A stretch of DNA of 64,000 nucleotides from JBDSWU01 sp038230395 (GTDB lineage Bacteria > Patescibacteriota > Saccharimonadia > Saccharimonadales > UBA4665), in NCBI GenBank assembly GCA_038230395.1, contig JBBRNI010000003.1:1-64000 (forward strand), in the 5' to 3' direction. The translations under genes were made by a program, and so were the position numbers. The notes below the pieces were generated by a model, which worked only from the letters and a program-made list of their open reading frames with translations, was not told the DNA's origin and did no database searches. This document shows positions 44,114-51,770 of this stretch, piece after piece (within the stretch, counting starts at the first letter, position 1; the number at the start of each line of letters is the position of its first letter).

Positions 44114-45263
44114 GCCCTCTAATCATAGCAAACAACACCTGAAAACTAGCCCTAAGAATAGTCAATCCGGACCACTTAGCGCCTGGCGAATTATAGTCAC
44201 TTGGTTCTTCCCAGGTGGCTTACCCAAACAACGCTGGGCGCGTAGGTTATTACTAGGATTCTTGTGCTTTATAGTGCTAGTAACTAGCGGTATGTACGGC
44301 GTTGCGGAGTGGTATATACACAGCCAACCAAATACGCCCACTGTCGTTGGTGTCAGCTTCATACCTGACTATGCTCGCTACCTCGGCGTTGAACCCCATG
44401 AAACACTCCAAGCGTTACTGCACATCGGCGTCCGCCATTTACGCCTTGTCAGTTACTGGAGTGACATTGAACCGGTTCAAGGAAGCTATAACTTTGATGA
44501 GCTAGACTATGAAATGCAACAAGCTCAGAACGCTGGCGCTACAGTAACGTTATCTGTTGGGCTCCGGCAACCGCGTTGGCCAGAGTGCCACGCCCCTGAC
44601 TGGATAAACACCTCGCTGCCAGAATCAGCTTGGGTACCGCAACTTAACGACTACATGAGTGCGGTTATTAATCGCTACAAAGATAGCCCAGCCTTGCAAA
44701 GCTACCAGCTTGAAAACGAGTTTTTCAACCACTTTGGTAGCTGCACCAACTTTGATCGCACCCGGCTCGACAGCGAACTTTCCCTGGTGCACCGGCTCGA
44801 CAGCAAACATCCAGTCATCATCACCCGCAGCAATAATTACGCCGGCTTTTCAACCAGTGCGCCACTACCAGATCAAATTGGTATCTCGGTCTATCGCCGA
44901 GTCTGGGACTCAATGCTTACCCGCCGCTATTTGCAGTACCCATTCCCGTCATGGTACTACGGCTTTTTGGCAGGCACGCAGCAGATCCTCACGGGTAAAC
45001 CATCGATATTACATGAGCTACAGACGGAACCGTGGCCACCAAACGGCAAGGATATTCTGGGCACTAGTTTGGACGAGCAAAATAAATCCTTTGATGCTAA
45101 ACGCCTAGCGAGCACCGTCAAATTTGCTAAAAATACTGGCATAAAACAGATCGACTTGTGGGGGGGCGAATACTGGTATTATCGGATGACTGTGTTGCAT
45201 GACCCCACTGTTTGGAACGAAGCTAAAAACGTCTTTGCCCAGCCCCCTAGCCAACAGAGGTAA
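44112..45263 (+). CDS. Membrane-anchored clan GH-A-like glycosidase
   Basis: 383 residues: a basic N-terminus, a TM anchor at about 50-72 (LLLGFLCFIVLVTSGMYGVA), then a TIM-barrel-like domain. RHLRLVSYWSDIEPVQGSYN is typical of GH-A enzymes, SYQLENEFFNHFG supplies an Asn-Glu pair (acid/base candidate), and SILHELQTEPW a second Glu (nucleophile candidate). It would cut or remodel a polysaccharide outside the cell. The precise family is uncertain. It is divergent from the GT2 gene and shares its start region. Confidence 0.78.
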   Translation: MPSNHSKQHLKTSPKNSQSGPLSAWRIIVTWFFPGGLPKQRWARRLLLGFLCFIVLVTSGMYGVAEWYIHSQPNTPTVVGVSFIPDYARYLGVEPHETLQALLHIGVRHLRLVSYWSDIEPVQGSYNFDELDYEMQQAQNAGATVTLSVGLRQPRWPECHAPDWINTSLPESAWVPQLNDYMSAVINRYKDSPALQSYQLENEFFNHFGSCTNFDRTRLDSELSLVHRLDSKHPVIITRSNNYAGFSTSAPLPDQIGISVYRRVWDSMLTRRYLQYPFPSWYYGFLAGTQQILTGKPSILHELQTEPWPPNGKDILGTSLDEQNKSFDAKRLASTVKFAKNTGIKQIDLWGGEYWYYRMTVLHDPTVWNEAKNVFAQPPSQQR

Positions 45264-45283
45264 GTTGCGGCATACTATAGCCC

Positions 45284-45748
45284 ATGGCCAAGAAGAAACC
45301 AGCGACTAAAAAAACCATTCAAAATCGGCGAGCACGACACGACTACGAGCTCGGCGATAGTTTTGTCGTGGGCCTAGAGCTATCTGGCGCCGAGGTCAAA
45401 AGCCTGCGTATGGGTCATGGCCAGCTACGTGGCGCCTACGTGACCATCAAACAAGAAGAACTATTCCTAATCAATGCTGCCATAAACGGGACTAGTGGGA
45501 TACCAATCACCGAATCAGACCAGACAAGAGCCCGCAAACTACTTGCCAAGCGCCGCGAAATTGACCATCTAGTAGCTGCCAAACAGCAGGGCAAAACCAT
45601 CGTTCCGTTAGAACTATTAACTGGTGGACGCTTTATCAAACTCCGCATCTCTGTAGGCAAAGGCAAGAAGAACTATGACAAACGCCAGACCATGAAAGCC
45701 CGCGACGAGTCACGCAACATGCAAGCCGTTCTTAAATCGCAACGTTAA
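45284..45748 (+). CDS. smpB: SsrA-binding protein SmpB
   Basis: 154 residues. NRRARHDYELGDSFVVGLEL at the start, LSGAEVKSLR, GQLRGAYV and the C-terminal KGKKNYDKRQTMKARDESRN are the family signatures. It binds tmRNA and rescues stalled ribosomes. TACTAT ends 5 nt before the ATG without a ribosome site. No tmRNA gene is seen in the window. Confidence 0.96.
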   Translation: MAKKKPATKKTIQNRRARHDYELGDSFVVGLELSGAEVKSLRMGHGQLRGAYVTIKQEELFLINAAINGTSGIPITESDQTRARKLLAKRREIDHLVAAKQQGKTIVPLELLTGGRFIKLRISVGKGKKNYDKRQTMKARDESRNMQAVLKSQR

Positions 45749-45786
45749 CTTAGGTTCATAGCACCTACAATACCGCCGCTAAGGTG

Positions 45787-45815
45787 TTGCGCAGGGCAGT
45801 GCCATCAGTTATAAT
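45787..45815 (+). promoter_or_regulatory. Promoter of tRNA-Asn
   Basis: TTGCGC (-35) at 45787-45792 and TATAAT (-10) at 45810-45815 with a 17-bp spacer, 18 nt before the tRNA. One of the few places in this window with a plausible -35 as well as a -10. Confidence 0.65.
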
Positions 45816-45833
45816 TTGCGGAGTTACCAATAT

Positions 45834-45908
45834 TCCGGCTTAGCTCAGTGGTAGAGCGTCTCGCTGTTAACGAGAATGTCGCTGGTTCGAGCCCAGCAGC
45901 CGGAGCCA
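45834..45908 (+). tRNA. tRNA-Asn (anticodon GTT)
   Basis: Acceptor TCCGGCT (45834-45840) pairs fully with AGCCGGA (45898-45904), followed by discriminator G and an encoded CCA (45906-45908). The D stem GCTC/GAGC, the anticodon stem TCTCG/CGAGA with loop CTGTTAA, and the T arm GCTGG-TTCGAGC-CCAGC all fold. Its 3' end serves as the left boundary of an inserted region. Confidence 0.97.
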
Positions 45909-45911
45909 AGA
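45892..45911 (+). repeat. Putative attL (3' end of tRNA-Asn)
   Basis: The 20 bases starting CCCAGCAGCCGG and ending GCCAAGA match 49216-49235 at 19 of 20 positions. A tRNA 3' end is the usual attachment site of tyrosine-recombinase elements; the assignment as an att core is inference. Confidence 0.65.
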
Positions 45912-45922
45912 TGCTTATGCTT

Positions 45923-45950
45923 AAAAGACTTCTCCGGAAGTCTTTTTGTT
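45923..45950 (+). terminator. Rho-independent terminator after tRNA-Asn
   Basis: AAAAGACTTC (45923-45932), loop TCCG, GAAGTCTTTT (45937-45946) and a T-rich tail. It overlaps the promoter zone of the next gene, whose TATACT lies at 45955-45960. A degenerate copy of this block occurs at 51098-51130. Confidence 0.88.
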
Positions 45951-45966
45951 TTGTTATACTCAGGCT

Positions 45967-46512
45967 ATGCTTAAACAGCTCGGTTTAATCTCAATCCTAT
46001 CGATGTGGGTTGCAACATACGCACTTTTAAAGCTGCATTTACCCGATTCTGGCAAGACAATCAGTCAGCACGCTGCAAAGGACTCTAGATATCATGTGAC
46101 TTATGCACTTGTCGAGATTGGTGTTTCAAGCTTATTTACGGTCTTCGTCTTTGGTTGGTTAATACCTACGCTAAAACTTAATACTTGGTATACAGCTGGT
46201 GCAATTATTGGACTGTTGGGTACGTTCATAGCAGCAATCATACCTGATAGAGCAGGGGTGCAGCGAAGAGTTCACCAGTTGGGCGCTTACAGCATGGCTA
46301 TGTCGCTCATTGTAATGAATCTAGCGCTGATTGCTAGCCCCACAGTAAGTTTGATAGCACGCACCGCATCTGGACTGGGAGTGACATACATGATATCTGG
46401 CTCGCTCATCGCCTTGTATCGACCGTCAATATATCGCAAGAACGCTCTCATCTTGCAGATCCTGTACTTTATGTCGTTCCATATACCAATCCTCCTCGCT
46501 GTGTATGCCTAA
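45967..46512 (+). CDS. Polytopic membrane protein, unknown
   Basis: 181 residues from ATG 45967 with about five TM helices. Not recognised. It begins right behind the tRNA-Asn terminator, inside the tRNA-bounded segment. TATACT at 45955-45960 ends exactly 6 nt before this ATG, so I prefer it to the in-frame upstream ATG at 45946, which lies in the terminator. It is a good candidate for cargo of an inserted element. Confidence 0.72.
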   Translation: MLKQLGLISILSMWVATYALLKLHLPDSGKTISQHAAKDSRYHVTYALVEIGVSSLFTVFVFGWLIPTLKLNTWYTAGAIIGLLGTFIAAIIPDRAGVQRRVHQLGAYSMAMSLIVMNLALIASPTVSLIARTASGLGVTYMISGSLIALYRPSIYRKNALILQILYFMSFHIPILLAVYA

Positions 46513-46794
46513 TTTGCGAAGCTCACCTATTAGGGGGAGCCAGACCAAGCAGAGAAAGGTGCAGACCTAGTTCCTAGACCTGAATTAACTTCTCTCCTTG
46601 GTCAAGCCAAGAAACTATGTGCCGATTACAAGCTACAAATGTTGGAACCGTCTGAAAGGGCGGTTCTTTCATCTCACCCCTGTAATTTAGTTCTAACCCA
46701 GCCCCTCCCGTCACGGCGGAACAAGCAGGCTAAATGTCGACCCGTTCCCTAGACCTGTGCCTGGCACTAAAGAGCCCTAGCATCGTTTGCACGG
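46513..46794. other. Gene-free 282-nt stretch with repeats and a hairpin
   Basis: No convincing ORF. It has a hairpin with stem GAACCG/CGGTTC (46645-46666, tail CTTTC) that may act as a weak terminator, and a near-repeat GTTCCTAGACCTG at about 46568-46581 and GTTCCCTAGACCTG at about 46742-46755. This suggests decayed or rearranged DNA between the membrane-protein gene and the convergent Fic pair. Confidence 0.4.
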
Positions 46795-47499
46795 TTATTC
46801 GTATTGCTTTGCGTTTTCGATAAAATCAGCAAACTCTTCGGAAAACTTAGGGGCATTTAAGCTAAACCAATCATCCATTTTCTTAGCATCCAGACCATAC
46901 ACTGGCCCTGATTCGGGCAAAAATAATGCCTCATAATTCGGATTATACCCAAGCCTAATAGCTAAAATACTGTAACGCGCACCGATATTATCATTAAGGT
47001 TAGAGGCGAGTAGCTTTCTGTAAATTTCAAGCGATAACCTGATGTTACCTTGTTCCCATTGTAGTAACGCGAAATTACATAATGCTCGTATGATATGCCT
47101 GTTTTCGAGCCACCCCCATGGCAGGCTTGTTGGGTAGTTGCCATTCGCGTTTGCAACCTTGTGCAAGGCTTTAAGATAGGCATCCCACAATAACCGCGAA
47201 TACTCATCATAGTCTTCTTCATCGTATTCAATTTGGGCTTGAAATAGGTACGTGTCTAGGAACTGTTCATCAGTTTTGATAAGCCTGACCATGGACTTTT
47301 TGACGGCTGACAACGAAATTTGCTGAGATTGGAATTGCTCTGTAATTTCATAATACTCGTCGATTACAGCGTGATCTTCATCCATAAATTCGGCAGGTTG
47401 TTTAACCCTCTTGGGATTACCTTGTAATAAAGCGATATCGCTCCTTTTTAAGGGATTGGTCGCTTTTTCTGCTCGGACTTTTGATATTCTTGGCTTCAT
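46795..47499 (-). CDS. TPR-like partner protein of Fic
   Basis: 234 residues. The N-terminal 60 residues are basic and polar. The C-terminal half is helical-repeat-like, with PWGWLENRHIIRALCNFALL and YRKLLASNLNDNIGARYSIL resembling TPR/ST7-type proteins that carry an LNPNDNxGxR motif. Its start overlaps the stop of the fic gene by 4 nt (ATGA), so the two are co-translated. It could be an antitoxin-like partner, a substrate or an adaptor of Fic; no direct evidence. Confidence 0.72.
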   Translation of the reverse strand: MKPRISKVRAEKATNPLKRSDIALLQGNPKRVKQPAEFMDEDHAVIDEYYEITEQFQSQQISLSAVKKSMVRLIKTDEQFLDTYLFQAQIEYDEEDYDEYSRLLWDAYLKALHKVANANGNYPTSLPWGWLENRHIIRALCNFALLQWEQGNIRLSLEIYRKLLASNLNDNIGARYSILAIRLGYNPNYEALFLPESGPVYGLDAKKMDDWFSLNAPKFSEEFADFIENAKQYE

Positions 47500-48554
47500 G
47501 CTTTCAGCCTTCTGTACCTAGTCGTACTGCCCATTCCTACGCGTTCGACTTGCTTCATTTCTGTTAATCTTGCGAGTGACTGGGAGACAGTCGACCGCGC
47601 AACGCCCGTGGCTTCGGCAATTTGGCCAGGGGTAGCTTCGGTAACTTCTCCAAGATACATCCAAACTTTAAGTTGGTTCGGTGATAATATTTTTTCGATT
47701 TCTTGACCTAATAAAAGAGCGATTGCGTGATTAACTTGCTCCAGTGAAACACCGAGGAAGTATTTTGCCCAAACGGCTATCGACTCCGTATCAGTACCAA
47801 ACGTCGTCTGACTCCCCCGCAAAGCAATATAGTACTCAGCCTTTGTATCTTCAATAAGCTTTTCAAATGATACGTACGGCACGTACTCATAGCCAGCACG
47901 AAGTAGCAACAGGTTCGTCAGTAGCCGAGACAAACGTCCATTGCCATCAACGAAAGGGTGGATTTTCAGAAACTCGACAATAAAGGCAGCAGTAACGATC
48001 AGGGGATGGCTTTCGGCTGACACAAGAGCAACATTCGCCCAATCAACAAGCTCCTGCATTGCTTTGGGAGTCATAAAAGCAGGTGTCGTGTCAAAGAGAA
48101 CGCTGAGTACCTTGCCACTTTGGTCAGTCATTTCAACCCGATTTTCAAGGTTTTTGTACTTACCTTTATGGCGCTCGTCTTTCTCGGAGTACTTCAGTAG
48201 CTGATTATGAAGATGCAGTATGAGATTTTCGGTGAGCGGCATTTCGGCATAGCTCTCAAAGACCGTTTGCAAAACTTCATAATAGCCACGAACCTCTTGA
48301 GCGTCTCTGTCGGCCATCTTTTGCATGGTCAAGCCACGCATTAACTGCTCAACCTCCTCATCCGATAGCTTTGAGCCCTCTATGCGAGTCGAAGCGCCAG
48401 TGGAAGTTGCCAATACTGATCTGCGTAAACGATTCAATACTTGCGGGCTCAGATTAGCGCCACCTACCCATCGCCCCTTCAGCTCATCGATCTGTGCAAC
48501 GATAAGGTAGGTTGATTCATTAAGCCCGGCGATACGTTTCTGTAAGTTTTTCAT
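47496..48554 (-). CDS. fic: Class II Fic protein with C-terminal winged helix
   Basis: 352 residues. The Fic core motif HPFVDGNGRLSRLLTN holds the catalytic His, the phosphate-binding loop and both Arg. Upstream, STRIEG fits the class II inhibitory motif [S/T]xxxE[G/N], so the enzyme is probably self-inhibited in cis. Residues about 285-352 form a winged helix (ATPGQIAEATGVARSTVSQS). Fic proteins AMPylate hydroxyl side chains using ATP. The helix suggests DNA binding or autoregulation at the inverted repeat overlapping the start. It is paired with the TPR-like gene downstream. Confidence 0.92.
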   Translation of the reverse strand: MKNLQKRIAGLNESTYLIVAQIDELKGRWVGGANLSPQVLNRLRRSVLATSTGASTRIEGSKLSDEEVEQLMRGLTMQKMADRDAQEVRGYYEVLQTVFESYAEMPLTENLILHLHNQLLKYSEKDERHKGKYKNLENRVEMTDQSGKVLSVLFDTTPAFMTPKAMQELVDWANVALVSAESHPLIVTAAFIVEFLKIHPFVDGNGRLSRLLTNLLLLRAGYEYVPYVSFEKLIEDTKAEYYIALRGSQTTFGTDTESIAVWAKYFLGVSLEQVNHAIALLLGQEIEKILSPNQLKVWMYLGEVTEATPGQIAEATGVARSTVSQSLARLTEMKQVERVGMGSTTRYRRLKA

Positions 48555-48583
48555 AATCTCTTATAAAGTATATATGAGATTAT
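48553..48583 (-). promoter_or_regulatory. Inverted repeat over the fic start and promoter
   Basis: ATAATCTC at 48553-48560 and GAGATTAT at 48576-48583 are perfect 8-bp arms around a 15-nt A/T-rich spacer that holds TATACT on the minus strand. The dyad reaches into the ATG. It could be an operator for the winged helix of Fic (inference). Confidence 0.5.
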
Positions 48584-48689
48584 ACTAGATTGCAAGAGAT
48601 CCGATTCATAGGGCTCACGAAAGAAAGATTTTGACAGGGGTAGAATGTAAGCTACACTACAGCGAGTCTGAAGAATCAGGCGGTAATTG

Positions 48690-48717
48690 AGTTCGGTTCG
48701 AATCCAGCCTCCGGAGC
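48690..48717 (+). repeat. tRNA 3'-end-like remnant
   Basis: GGTTCGAATCCAGC (48695-48708) followed by CTCCGGAGCC resembles a T loop, 3' T stem and acceptor end; it shares GTTCGA, CCAGC and CCGGAGCC in register with tRNA-Asn. No complete tRNA can be folded upstream. It may be an old internal attachment junction. Confidence 0.5.
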
Positions 48718-48765
48718 CGAGCTTAAGTACTTTACAGATCTATATGTTTATGCTATTATCTAAAT

Positions 48766-49026
48766 ATGTCTAAAGATCATCAACCGCATATGTTGCGTGC
48801 GCAACTAAATGAGTGGTGTGGCGGAACTGAACCTCCTACAATCGTCACTGAAGACCCACAAGAAGGGTTATTAAAAATTGATATTTACCACGAAGGCGAT
48901 AACCTCCATGTTGGCCAAATTTTAAAACCTACGGCCTTAGTAGAATTTGCAGTGCCTCCTAATGTGAGACTAAGCATTCCTCAAATCGGTGATTACGCAT
49001 ACCGGGCTATTGCTTCTAAGCAATAA
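48766..49026 (+). CDS. Small hypothetical protein
   Basis: 86 residues, not recognised; soluble, with a beta-rich look (GLLKIDIYHEGDNLHVGQIL). It lies between the two tRNA-like remnants. TATTAT at 48754-48759 ends exactly 6 nt before the ATG, which supports it as a real, leaderless gene, and a terminator follows at 49075. Confidence 0.6.
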   Translation: MSKDHQPHMLRAQLNEWCGGTEPPTIVTEDPQEGLLKIDIYHEGDNLHVGQILKPTALVEFAVPPNVRLSIPQIGDYAYRAIASKQ

Positions 49027-49074
49027 TTTTTGCTGATTATGAGTTTTAAGGCTGACCAGTAGAGAGCCACATAA

Positions 49075-49102
49075 AGAGTCCCTCGCAAGAGGGTCTTTTT
49101 AT
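49075..49102 (+). terminator. Rho-independent terminator with GNRA loop
   Basis: CCCTC (49080-49084), loop GCAA, GAGGG (49089-49093), lengthened by AGAG/CTTT pairing outside a T-T mismatch, then a T-run. It ends the 48766 gene. Confidence 0.8.
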
Positions 49103-49215
49103 TTAGCTTTGAGCGCCGGACACCAGAACCTGATGCCATAGGCATACTAGTTCGGTAAAGCAAAGTCACGCGCATTAATGCAACCCGAGCATGACTTTGC
49201 GGCAGGGCTCAGCGA

Positions 49216-49235
49216 CCCAGCAGCCAGAGCCAAGA
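49216..49235 (+). repeat. Putative attR (copy of tRNA-Asn 3' end)
   Basis: Twenty bases identical to 45892-45911 except one (A for G in the acceptor stem copy). It includes CCCAGCAGCC and GAGCCAAGA, so the match runs past the tRNA gene end. No tRNA body precedes it. Confidence 0.65.
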
Positions 49236-49333
49236 GTATAAATTTTATAGATTATCCGCTAAGTATTCATACTAGTAGTTTTTATTTGTTGATTTTAATG
49301 ACTAATCTGGGCAAGCGCTATACAATGCTGTTT

Positions 49334-50329
49334 ATGAAACTCTCTGGGCAGGCAAAAAAAATAACTCCCAAAGTATTGATCATTGGAATCATTACAATTG
49401 TAATAATCGGTTTTGTTTTTGTTCGGTGGCAAGGGGCCGCCAGCTGCACATCTATCGAAAAGTATGACGTCCTGAAGGGTCAGTGTTATTTCGAGTGCGA
49501 TAGTGATCAACAATGTCAAAAACTGAGCAAGCGGGTCGATGCCGAACTAAATCAAAACTTCGCACAATCCCAGACAAAAACCGCACCAAAAAAACCTGCT
49601 CCAGTCCCAACACTAAGTCATGGTGACTTATACAACTCCACTTCGACGGGTAGCGAAACAAAGGGCACCATTTATACCGTGAACCCGCATGGGTTACAGC
49701 CAGCCCCAACGATTGAGCACCAAAATCTGTGGCAACTGGTAAACAAACTTATAGGCAGGGATGTGGCGCAACAGCGTTTGCTTAGTTTCGAAGTTTTTGA
49801 TGATGCTAATAATGACACTGCGGCAGCGGTCTGGCGAAGTGACAACCCAGCCAAATGGCATATGAGCGTCAATCAAGCATTTGCATCTCAGGACAAAAAA
49901 GATTTAATCCGCACCGTCATACACGAATACGGCCACATCCTGACACTTTCAGATAACCAAGTCGGCGAGGTGCAAGGTGCCTGTCCTCGACTGCAACTGA
50001 GTGAGGGTTGTGCCAGCGGTAGCTCGTATATAAACAGTTACTACGGTCGGTTCTGGAAAAACTACGATTTGACAGCTGGGCAGGCAGGAGAATTATCGCA
50101 ATCAGATGCAGCCAGCCTTTACGCCAATGAACCACAAGCATTTGTTAGCGAATACGCCAGTACCAACATCGCTGAAGATGTAGCTGAAAGTTTTGCTGAT
50201 TTTGTAGTCAAAGCTAAACCGACTGGTTCTGCCATAAAAGACCAAAAGATGCGGTTTTTTTATAATTATCCCGAACTAGTTGTCCTCCGCGAAAGAATGC
50301 GTTCCGCCGCCGCAACAGTGGTCCTGTAG
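49334..50329 (+). CDS. Membrane-anchored zinc-metallopeptidase-like protein
   Basis: About 331 residues from ATG 49334; TACAAT at 49321-49326 ends 7 nt before it, while the longer upstream reading would run through the att-like repeat. TM anchor at about 13-35, then a four-Cys segment (CTSIEKYDVLKGQCYFECDS region), a polar linker, and a domain with TVIHEYGHILTLSDN (HExxH) and DVAESFADFVV, whose Glu may be the third zinc ligand as in gluzincins. The domain acts outside the cell; its substrate is unknown. It sits immediately past the right boundary of the inserted segment. Confidence 0.75.
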   Translation: MKLSGQAKKITPKVLIIGIITIVIIGFVFVRWQGAASCTSIEKYDVLKGQCYFECDSDQQCQKLSKRVDAELNQNFAQSQTKTAPKKPAPVPTLSHGDLYNSTSTGSETKGTIYTVNPHGLQPAPTIEHQNLWQLVNKLIGRDVAQQRLLSFEVFDDANNDTAAAVWRSDNPAKWHMSVNQAFASQDKKDLIRTVIHEYGHILTLSDNQVGEVQGACPRLQLSEGCASGSSYINSYYGRFWKNYDLTAGQAGELSQSDAASLYANEPQAFVSEYASTNIAEDVAESFADFVVKAKPTGSAIKDQKMRFFYNYPELVVLRERMRSAAATVVL

Positions 50330-50445
50330 ATATTTAACTTATGCTAAGGTTCGCGAGCGGCCTAGGGAAGTAGGCATAAGCACTAGTTATGGGTAAAGTC
50401 TTTGTAAACAACATATTTATATAATACTTATGCTAAAATTACGGA

Positions 50446-51069
50446 ATGGAACCACAAAACAACCCAACCCCAGAAAACATAAATCCAATGCCACAAAGGC
50501 ATGCTAATAATCCAAATAGCAAAGCTGTTAATTTTTTATCGATACTAATCGTTCTAATCCTTATCATATTAGGAGGAGGGGCATTTGTTGCTAAGAAATC
50601 ATTAGACAGCAAAGACAATCAGCTGAGAACAGTTCGAGCCGAAAAGGAATTAGTAAATAGTAAGTTATCCAAGGCTCAAGCAAAAATAGATCAGCTTGAT
50701 AGCCCCATCAGGAAAGCAAACGACGAAAAACGAAAAACAGACTTAGCATATTTTACGGCCGCAATAAGACAATATAAAAAAGACAATCGTACCTATCCAT
50801 CTACAGAGCCTACAACTTTTAAAAAGCAATTTGTGGACGTATATATAACCCCTAAACTACCCAATTTTATTGATCCTAATACAAAGCAAAATTACTCACT
50901 AATTCCAGTTGCTCAAGTCCAAACACCTCCTGGTATAACTCTTGGTTCTATGCAATACCAGTGGGCCGGTGAATGTGCAGGCAGTGAGTTCAAGGATGTG
51001 ACTGACGATTCAAAAGCTGCTGCCAGAGTACTACTTGAGACAGGTGAGACGTTCTGTCTAAATGTATAA
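50446..51069 (+). CDS. Membrane-anchored coiled-coil, pseudopilin-like protein
   Basis: 207 residues: a polar, Pro/Asn-rich N-terminus, a TM helix at about 27-48, a coiled coil at about 52-90 (RAEKELVNSKLSKAQAKIDQ), then RKTDLAYFTAAIRQYKKDNR and TYPS, a pattern common to the body of bacterial pseudopilin-like proteins. It has no class III signal, so it is anchored rather than a pilin. TAAAAT at 50434-50439 ends exactly 6 nt before the ATG. Confidence 0.68.
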   Translation: MEPQNNPTPENINPMPQRHANNPNSKAVNFLSILIVLILIILGGGAFVAKKSLDSKDNQLRTVRAEKELVNSKLSKAQAKIDQLDSPIRKANDEKRKTDLAYFTAAIRQYKKDNRTYPSTEPTTFKKQFVDVYITPKLPNFIDPNTKQNYSLIPVAQVQTPPGITLGSMQYQWAGECAGSEFKDVTDDSKAAARVLLETGETFCLNV

Positions 51070-51097
51070 TTGCGGACCAACCACCCTGTTATAAATG

Positions 51098-51130
51098 CTT
51101 ATTAAGGATTCTTCTGAAGTCTTTTTGCTT
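51098..51130 (+). repeat. Degenerate copy of the tRNA-Asn downstream terminator block
   Basis: ATGCTTATTAAGGATTC, then TTCTGAAGTCTTTTTGCTTT, parallels ATGCTTATGCTTAAAAGACT and TCTCCGGAAGTCTTTTTGTT at 45911-45950. The hairpin is imperfect here. It may be the displaced original flank of the tRNA or a second copy brought by an insert. Confidence 0.5.
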
Positions 51131-51145
51131 TGCTAAACTGCCGGC

Positions 51146-51178
51146 ATGGAAGATAAACTGCTTGACTTAGTAAAGTAG
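51146..51178 (+). pseudogene. Ten-codon gene stub with intact leaderless promoter
   Basis: ATG 51146 opens MEDKLLDLVK and then TAG. TAAACT at 51134-51139 ends exactly 6 nt before it, the same layout as real genes in this window. This looks like the 5' remnant of a truncated gene, though a tiny peptide cannot be excluded. Confidence 0.35.
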
Positions 51179-51210
51179 CGTTAGCCCAGTGAGGGGTGTA
51201 CTATACGTTT

Positions 51211-51693
51211 ATGAATAAAAATACTCCTGAGTTTAAACGTGTTCATGAATTTTTGAAAAAGCATCAGTTTGGCGTGCTGTCTACAGCCGGAAAAGCTGGA
51301 ACCGCATGGGGGGCTGCGGTATATTTCGTAACTGACGACGATCTCAACATTTACTTTGTAACACGTGTCGGGACGTTCAAATACAAGAACATCGAGTCAC
51401 AGCCGTTCGCGGCGCTAACCGTAACTGAAGGTGAGGCCCAAGTTACAGTTCAACTTTCCGGCGAAGTATCAAGACTGCCTATCAACAAATACATGGACAT
51501 CTTCTTTGATAAGTTTGCCGCGATGCGCCCTGAAGGTGACTATCACTGGGCACCACCAATCGACAAAGTACACGAAGGTAACTACATGCCGCTTCAGTTA
51601 ACCCCATCACACCTACAATATGCTGATTACGGTAAGCGTCGAATTGAAGTTCACGGAAACTATATAGAGCAAATTATACCTGCGTCCAAATAG
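51211..51693 (+). CDS. Pyridoxamine-phosphate-oxidase-like FMN-binding protein
   Basis: 160 residues from ATG 51211 with the split-barrel pattern of PNPOx-like/general stress protein 26 proteins: FGVLSTAGKAGTAWGAAVYF, LNIYFVTRVGTFKYKNIESQ and FAALTVTEGEAQVTVQLSGE. It may bind FMN, F420 or heme; true PNPOx activity is not implied. TACTAT at 51199-51204 ends exactly 6 nt before this ATG, favouring it over ATG 51196. Confidence 0.82.
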   Translation: MNKNTPEFKRVHEFLKKHQFGVLSTAGKAGTAWGAAVYFVTDDDLNIYFVTRVGTFKYKNIESQPFAALTVTEGEAQVTVQLSGEVSRLPINKYMDIFFDKFAAMRPEGDYHWAPPIDKVHEGNYMPLQLTPSHLQYADYGKRRIEVHGNYIEQIIPASK

Positions 51694-51770
51694 ACTACTT
51701 AGTTACAAAGCTGCGAAGATCTTCTTTAATTAAATAGAAACACCTTAGTTGCGGAACACAGGTGTCCTAG

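Noticed and set aside
45946..45966. Upstream ATG of the 45967 membrane protein
   Set aside because: It lies within the T-tract of the tRNA terminator and before the TATACT box that fits a start at 45967.
48661..48720. Functional second tRNA gene
   Set aside because: Only a T-loop and acceptor-like 3' end is visible; no D arm, anticodon arm or 5' acceptor strand can be folded, and the T stem is mismatched.
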